Source: Treponema sp. (lineage in GTDB: Bacteria; Spirochaetota; Spirochaetia; Treponematales; Treponemataceae). From it: 64,000 bases of DNA. Below, piece after piece: positions 60,062 through 64,000 of this stretch; position 1 is the stretch's first letter, and each line of letters begins with the position of its first letter. The notes under the pieces were generated by a model. That model did no database searches. It was not told where the DNA came from and worked only from the letters and a program-made list of their open reading frames with translations. The DNA lies in the NCBI GenBank assembly GCA_017525605.1, contig JAFXSM010000038.1:1-64000 (forward strand), given 5' to 3'. Both the position numbers and the translations under genes were made by a program.

Positions 60062-61423
60062 ATGTCTGATACTTTTGATTTCACGATTGAGCAGCTTGGC
60101 GAGTGCAAGGTTCCTTCTCCAATCGAACTTTCAAAGAAACACGGCGAATTCAGGGCAAATTATGTGAAGGATTCGTCTTTTGTAAGAAACCGCGTGAACG
60201 TTTTTGAGGATAACTACAGGGATAACGATTTGTCTTCTGCGAATTTGCTGCAGAAAGCAGGACCTCGTGAGTTCATCTATTTCAATCCTGCTCATGTGAC
60301 TGCGGGAATTTGTACTTGCGGTGGTCTTTGCCCAGGTCTCAACGATGTTATCCGTGCTGTTGTCCGCTGCTTGTACAACCGCTATGGCGTAAAGAGAATC
60401 AAGGGATTCAGATTCGGTTTCAAGGGATTTTTCGCGGAGAGCGGATTTGACACTATCGATTTGACTCCGGATATCGTCGATGATATTCACAAAATCGGCG
60501 GTTCTTTCCTCGGAACATCTCGCGGCGGCGGAAACAGAGTCTCTGATATCGTCGATTGCGTTGAGTCGCTCAGCATCAATATGCTTTTCATCATCGGCGG
60601 TGACGGAACTCAGAGAGGCGCGCTTGATGTCGCAAATGAAGTTGAGAGAAGGGGATTGAAAGTTGCGGTCGTCGGAATCCCGAAAACAGTAGACAACGAC
60701 CTCGTTCTCATCGACCGCTCGTTCGGATTCGAGACTGCGGTTCAGAGAGCAAAGGAAGCTGTCGCCGCAATCCACATGGAAGCACATTCTCAGGTGAACG
60801 GAATCGGTCTCGTAAAGCTCATGGGACGCGAGTCAGGATTCATCGCGACTGCAACCGCGCTTGCTTCTCACGAGACGAATTTCTGCCTTATCCCGGAAGT
60901 TCCTTTCGACTTGGACGGGCCGAACGGATTCCTCGCGCATCTTGAGGCACGACTGAACAGAAGCCATCACGCCGTCGTTATCGTCGCGGAAGGTGCAGGA
61001 CAGGAGCTTTTGCAGGCAACGAACGAAAAGGACGCGTCCGGAAACAAAAAACTCAGCGACATCGGAATCTATCTCAAGGACAGAATCAACGAGTATTTCG
61101 ACAAGAAGGGAATCCACACGAACCTCAAATACGTTGACCCGAGCTATCAGGTTCGCGCTTCCGTTACGACAGCGAACGATTCAATCTACTGCGAGCGTCT
61201 CGGAAACAACGCCGTCCATGCAGCGATGGCAGGAAAGACAAAGTGCGTAGTCGGTCTCGTCCACGACAAATTCGTCTACATTCCGATTACTGAAGTCACA
61301 AGAAGAAGAAACACCGTTGACCCGGAAGGCGCATTGTGGCGCGATGCACTCGACGCTACAGGCCAGCCGATTCTGATGGTCAACAACATCAACAGCCTCT
61401 ACGAGAGAATGCAGAAACAGTAA
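60062..61423 (+). CDS. pfk: 6-phosphofructokinase, plant-like group (Gly/Lys signature)
   Basis: 453 residues; GTGAGG precedes the ATG. It phosphorylates fructose 6-phosphate in glycolysis. Family marks: [15 protein letters not shown] (nucleotide loop), [26 protein letters not shown] and MGRESGFIA. The donor choice is set by two residues: Gly in GGDGT favours ATP (PPi enzymes have GGDD), while Lys in PKTVDND is the PPi-type residue (E. coli PFK has Gly). Gly/Lys is the pattern of plant and trypanosomatid ATP-PFKs, so ATP use is likely but not certain. Length (453) also fits that group. A strong terminator follows. Confidence 0.9.
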   Translation: MSDTFDFTIEQLGECKVPSPIELSKKHGEFRANYVKDSSFVRNRVNVFEDNYRDNDLSSANLLQKAGPREFIYFNPAHVTAGICTCGGLCPGLNDVIRAVVRCLYNRYGVKRIKGFRFGFKGFFAESGFDTIDLTPDIVDDIHKIGGSFLGTSRGGGNRVSDIVDCVESLSINMLFIIGGDGTQRGALDVANEVERRGLKVAVVGIPKTVDNDLVLIDRSFGFETAVQRAKEAVAAIHMEAHSQVNGIGLVKLMGRESGFIATATALASHETNFCLIPEVPFDLDGPNGFLAHLEARLNRSHHAVVIVAEGAGQELLQATNEKDASGNKKLSDIGIYLKDRINEYFDKKGIHTNLKYVDPSYQVRASVTTANDSIYCERLGNNAVHAAMAGKTKCVVGLVHDKFVYIPITEVTRRRNTVDPEGALWRDALDATGQPILMVNNINSLYERMQKQ

Positions 61424-61449
61424 AAATCATCGCTTCTGCATAAAGTTCG

Positions 61450-61490
61450 GCTTCAGTTGCTTTGTTTTGCATTGCGACTGGAGCTTTTTT
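61450..61490 (+). terminator. Terminator of the phosphofructokinase gene
   Basis: GCTTCAGTTGC (61450-61460) pairs with GCGACTGGAGC (61474-61484), including two G-U pairs, followed by T6. It lies between two convergent genes and may serve both. Confidence 0.85.
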
Positions 61491-61521
61491 GTTTGCATTA
61501 AAAATTACGTTGTTGGACTCG

Positions 61522-63645
61522 TCATTTTCTCCTCACGATAAATGCCGCGCCCTCTTTTTTTGCGGTTTCGTTTTTCTTTTGTGAGCGTTCGTACATTTTT
61601 TCCTGCGCGGAAATCCACGTTCCTGTCTGCTCCCTGTAGCGGATCCATGTTCCGTCGCTGTTCAGGATGCTCGAATGCGTGTTGTCCTCGAAATACGTCA
61701 TGAGGTTCTCTTTTATTTCCTCGAAGCATTTTTTGTCGGAAATAGGGAAGAGGAGCTCCACGCGCCTGTCGAGGTTTCGTGGCATCCAGTCCGCGCTGCT
61801 CAAGTAAAGCTCCTCGTTGCCAGAATTCTTGAAGTACATGATTCTTGCGTGTTCAAGATAACGCCCGACGATTGAGACGACTTTGATGTTCTCGCTCTGG
61901 TTTTCCACGTTCGGGACAAGCTGGCAGATTCCGCGCACGTTCAGGAAGATTTTCACGCCTTTTCTGCTTGCCTCGTACAATGCGTCGATTATTTCCTCGT
62001 GTCCGAGCGAATTCATCTTTGCCACAATCATTCCCGGATTTTCTTTCGTGGAATTTTCCGCCTCGCGTTTGATTAGAGAAATCAGCTTGCTCTTGAGGTT
62101 CACGGGCGCGATTGCGATTTTCGACATCGTTTGGATTGCCGAATAGCCTGAAATCAAATTGAAGAAGAGAGTCACGTCGTTTGCGATTTCGGCGTTCGTC
62201 GTCATTAGTGCCATGTCGGAATACGTTTTTGCCGTCTTCGCGTTGTAGTTTCCGGTGCTCAGGTGGACGTAACGCCTGATTCCGTCGTTCTCTTTTCTGA
62301 TTATCATCATCGCCTTTCCGTGGACTTTCAGGTTCACGATTCCGTAAATGACGATTGCTCCGGCTTTCTCAAGCTGGCTCGCCCACGAGATATTCCTCTG
62401 CTCGTCGAACCGCGCTTTCAGCTCCACGAAAACCGTGACCTGCTTGCCGTTCCTTGCCGCGCGGATGAGCGATTTCACGATTTCGGAATTCTTTTCCGTT
62501 CTGTAGAGCGTCATTTTTATGGCAAGCGTTTTTCCGTCGTCGCTCGCGCCGCTCAAAAGTTTCAGTACCGGGTCGAACGATTCGTAAGGCAGGTTCAGAA
62601 TCCTGTCGCGCTCTTTTATGTAGTCCCAGATTGATTTCTCGCTTTTTTTGAACGGATTGAAATTTTTCCACGCCGGAAAGAAAAGTTTCTTCGCGGAATT
62701 CATCGATTCTGTCGAAAAAGCGAATGTCGAGTTGTCGCAGAGCGAAAGCAGGCAGTCGGGGCGCAGAATGCCGGGCTTCCGCTCGATTTCGTACACGTCG
62801 ATGTCGGAAAGCTCAAGGTTCGTCTGCAAGAAGTTCTGAAGCTTGCTGCTGTCGCCCGATATCAAAAGCCGCACCGCAAACGAATTCTGCCTTGACGCGA
62901 TGACTTCTTCCATTGCGCCCACAAAATCGCCCGATTCCTCGTCAACCATCAAATCCGCGTCCCTGTCGATTGAGAAAAGAATTGTGCCGTCTACCGAAAA
63001 ACCCGGGAAAAGCTGCGTTCCGAATTCGATTATGATGTCGTCGAGGAGCGTGAAAGTCCTTCCCGATGATGCGTCGTCGGTCGGAAGCCAGACGATTCTG
63101 TCCAGGATTTTTGGAACTTGGACGAGCGCGATGCAGTTCTTGCTGCTTGCGATGTTCGTGTGGATTCCTTCGATTACGGAAAGCTCGAACGCGGCGAAAA
63201 TTTCTTTTCCCGGAATGTGCGGGAATGCCGAGTCCGTCCGAAGTGGGGTGAGAAGCGGGAAAATCTCCCTCTGGAAATAGTTTTGCGCGAACGTCTTCTG
63301 CGAGTCCGACATCGAATTTGCCTTCACATACCGGATTCCGTTTTCCGAAAGCTCGTCCAGCACGAACTGGAGCTCCCTGTACTGCGTTCCGATTATCTCG
63401 TGGCTTCGTTCGCTTATCTTCTGCATGATTTCGCTGAATTTGTCGCCCGATATGTCGATTTCGTCCGAGATTGAAATTTGCCGTTTCAGGGATGCGACCC
63501 GCACCTGAAAAAATTCGTCGAAATTCGTTCCCACTATCGAAAGAAATTTCAGCCTTTCCAAAAGCGGATTGTCTTTTCTCATTCCTTCGTTGAGAATTCT
63601 TGCGTTGAATTCGACCCAGGAAATGTCACGATTGAAATATTTCAT
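61522..63645 (-). CDS. ppk1: Polyphosphate kinase
   Basis: 707 residues. It builds inorganic polyphosphate from ATP. PPK1 domains: N-terminal (F-N-R-D-I-S-W-V-E-F-N-A-R), head, and the two C-terminal phospholipase-D-like domains. The autophosphorylated histidine sits near residue 440 (K-V-H-G-K-A) and the second conserved histidine near 598 (L-E-H-A-R-I). Metal- and substrate-binding residues around MTLYRTEKNSEIV and DEQRNISWA are present. Ends RRK. It starts 43 bp after the ppx gene on the same strand, so synthesis and breakdown of polyphosphate are encoded together. Confidence 0.95.
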   Translation of the reverse strand: MKYFNRDISWVEFNARILNEGMRKDNPLLERLKFLSIVGTNFDEFFQVRVASLKRQISISDEIDISGDKFSEIMQKISERSHEIIGTQYRELQFVLDELSENGIRYVKANSMSDSQKTFAQNYFQREIFPLLTPLRTDSAFPHIPGKEIFAAFELSVIEGIHTNIASSKNCIALVQVPKILDRIVWLPTDDASSGRTFTLLDDIIIEFGTQLFPGFSVDGTILFSIDRDADLMVDEESGDFVGAMEEVIASRQNSFAVRLLISGDSSKLQNFLQTNLELSDIDVYEIERKPGILRPDCLLSLCDNSTFAFSTESMNSAKKLFFPAWKNFNPFKKSEKSIWDYIKERDRILNLPYESFDPVLKLLSGASDDGKTLAIKMTLYRTEKNSEIVKSLIRAARNGKQVTVFVELKARFDEQRNISWASQLEKAGAIVIYGIVNLKVHGKAMMIIRKENDGIRRYVHLSTGNYNAKTAKTYSDMALMTTNAEIANDVTLFFNLISGYSAIQTMSKIAIAPVNLKSKLISLIKREAENSTKENPGMIVAKMNSLGHEEIIDALYEASRKGVKIFLNVRGICQLVPNVENQSENIKVVSIVGRYLEHARIMYFKNSGNEELYLSSADWMPRNLDRRVELLFPISDKKCFEEIKENLMTYFEDNTHSSILNSDGTWIRYREQTGTWISAQEKMYERSQKKNETAKKEGAAFIVRRK

Positions 63646-63688
63646 GCTTCCTTCCTTGTTCCTCGCCCTTTGAACTTTTTGAAATGCC

Positions 63689-64000
63689 CTAATTCAGCAG
63701 GACTTTGTATCCGAAAACCCTTTCGAACAAGTCCGATTTTTCAGAAATCGCGATTTTTTCGAGGACGTTGTTGTGCGTTCCGTCCGTTATTATCGTCATC
63801 GTGTCGTTCGTGAACGAAATCTTGAAGTCTTCTATTCTCTGCGTGTGCGCCCTGTCGAGCGAGTCCGCGATTTTCAGGATTGCCGTCAGCTTGATGACTG
63901 CGAGGCGCACCGTTCTTGGCAGCGTCACGAAATGCTTGTCGTCTTTGAGCGATTTGTCCACGCGGTGGTAGAGCGCGATTTCGGCGACGATTTCGATGTC
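63689..64000 (-). CDS. ppx: Ppx/GppA phosphatase, C-terminal part (partial)
   Basis: The last 104 codons enter from the right edge. The sequence I-V-A-E-I-A-L-Y-H-R, then L-T-A-I-L-K-I-A-D-S-L-D-R-A-H-T-Q-R-I is the HD-type C-terminal helical domain of exopolyphosphatase/pppGpp phosphatase proteins. Full length cannot be judged; the catalytic N-terminal half is outside. Next to ppk1, so exopolyphosphatase is the likelier role. Confidence 0.82.
   Translation of the reverse strand, partial: DIEIVAEIALYHRVDKSLKDDKHFVTLPRTVRLAVIKLTAILKIADSLDRAHTQRIEDFKISFTNDTMTIITDGTHNNVLEKIAISEKSDLFERVFGYKVLLN

Overview
The window reads as chromosome from a pectin-using Treponema (Spirochaetes), probably a rumen, gut or oral relative of T. 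pectinovorum, T. saccharophilum or T. bryantii. The pointers are a spirochaetal FlaB flagellin behind a sigma28-type promoter, Treponema-style secreted and lipoprotein genes, BspA-type leucine-rich repeats, a MetH that stops after its cobalamin domain, and a dispersed set of pectin genes. No rRNA, prophage, transposase or CRISPR array was seen. One tRNA-Tyr unit is complete, with promoter and terminator.

Layout. 1-1.1 kb: 3' end of a BspA-like gene and a protein made of 21-23 residue repeats. 1.2-3.5 kb (minus): vWA-domain protein and metallophosphoesterase. 3.6-13.6 kb: metH, two rhamnogalacturonan acetylesterase-like genes and an MmeI-like restriction-modification enzyme, arranged as the product of a tandem duplication that left a metH fragment and a methyltransferase fragment fused back to back at 8636/8637. 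13.7-18.9 kb: proS, a secreted protein, a GerMN protein and the KDG kinase gene kdgK. 19-24.7 kb (minus): an oppBCDFA operon with a near-consensus promoter. 24.9-31 kb: two linked proteins of unknown function, a beta-CASP nuclease and an alpha/beta hydrolase. 31-33.4 kb: pectate lyase and pectin methylesterase. 33.5-36 kb: a VapBC-type module sitting between two copies of the 3' end of an AAA-ATPase/PD-(D/E)XK-like gene. 36.2-45.5 kb: a cell-surface block (OmpA-like protein with a long helical rod, InlB-repeat lipoprotein, a 1094-residue PLAT/LysM-like/coiled-coil protein, a secreted beta-helix protein, a signal-peptide-only ORF) followed by a HigBA module. 45.8-56.6 kb: purD, a GGDEF protein, a zinc-ribbon membrane protein, flaB, an HD-GYP protein, a double AAA+ ATPase with an apparent N-terminal frameshift, and a SPOR-domain protein. 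56.7-64 kb: kduI, tRNA-Tyr, an M30-like metallopeptidase lipoprotein, a phosphofructokinase, and ppx-ppk1.

How it fits together. The lyase and methylesterase (31-33.4 kb) and the two acetylesterases (6.3-10.6 kb) would depolymerise and deacetylate pectin. KduI and KdgK convert the unsaturated uronates to KDPG. These genes are scattered rather than in one locus, but kduI and kdgK share an 8-bp word, each within its own inverted repeat, suggesting a common regulator. The GGDEF and HD-GYP genes flank flaB, so c-di-GMP turnover is physically linked to motility, and the HD-GYP gene may share the sigma28 regulon. Ppx and Ppk1 form a polyphosphate unit.

The least-explained parts are the surface block with a stem-loop just 5' of most of its ribosome binding sites, the PLAT/LysM-like protein, several accessory genes whose -10 box lies only 5-7 bases before the start codon, and the duplication scar around 8.6 kb. 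All function calls come from reading motifs by eye; no database search was run.
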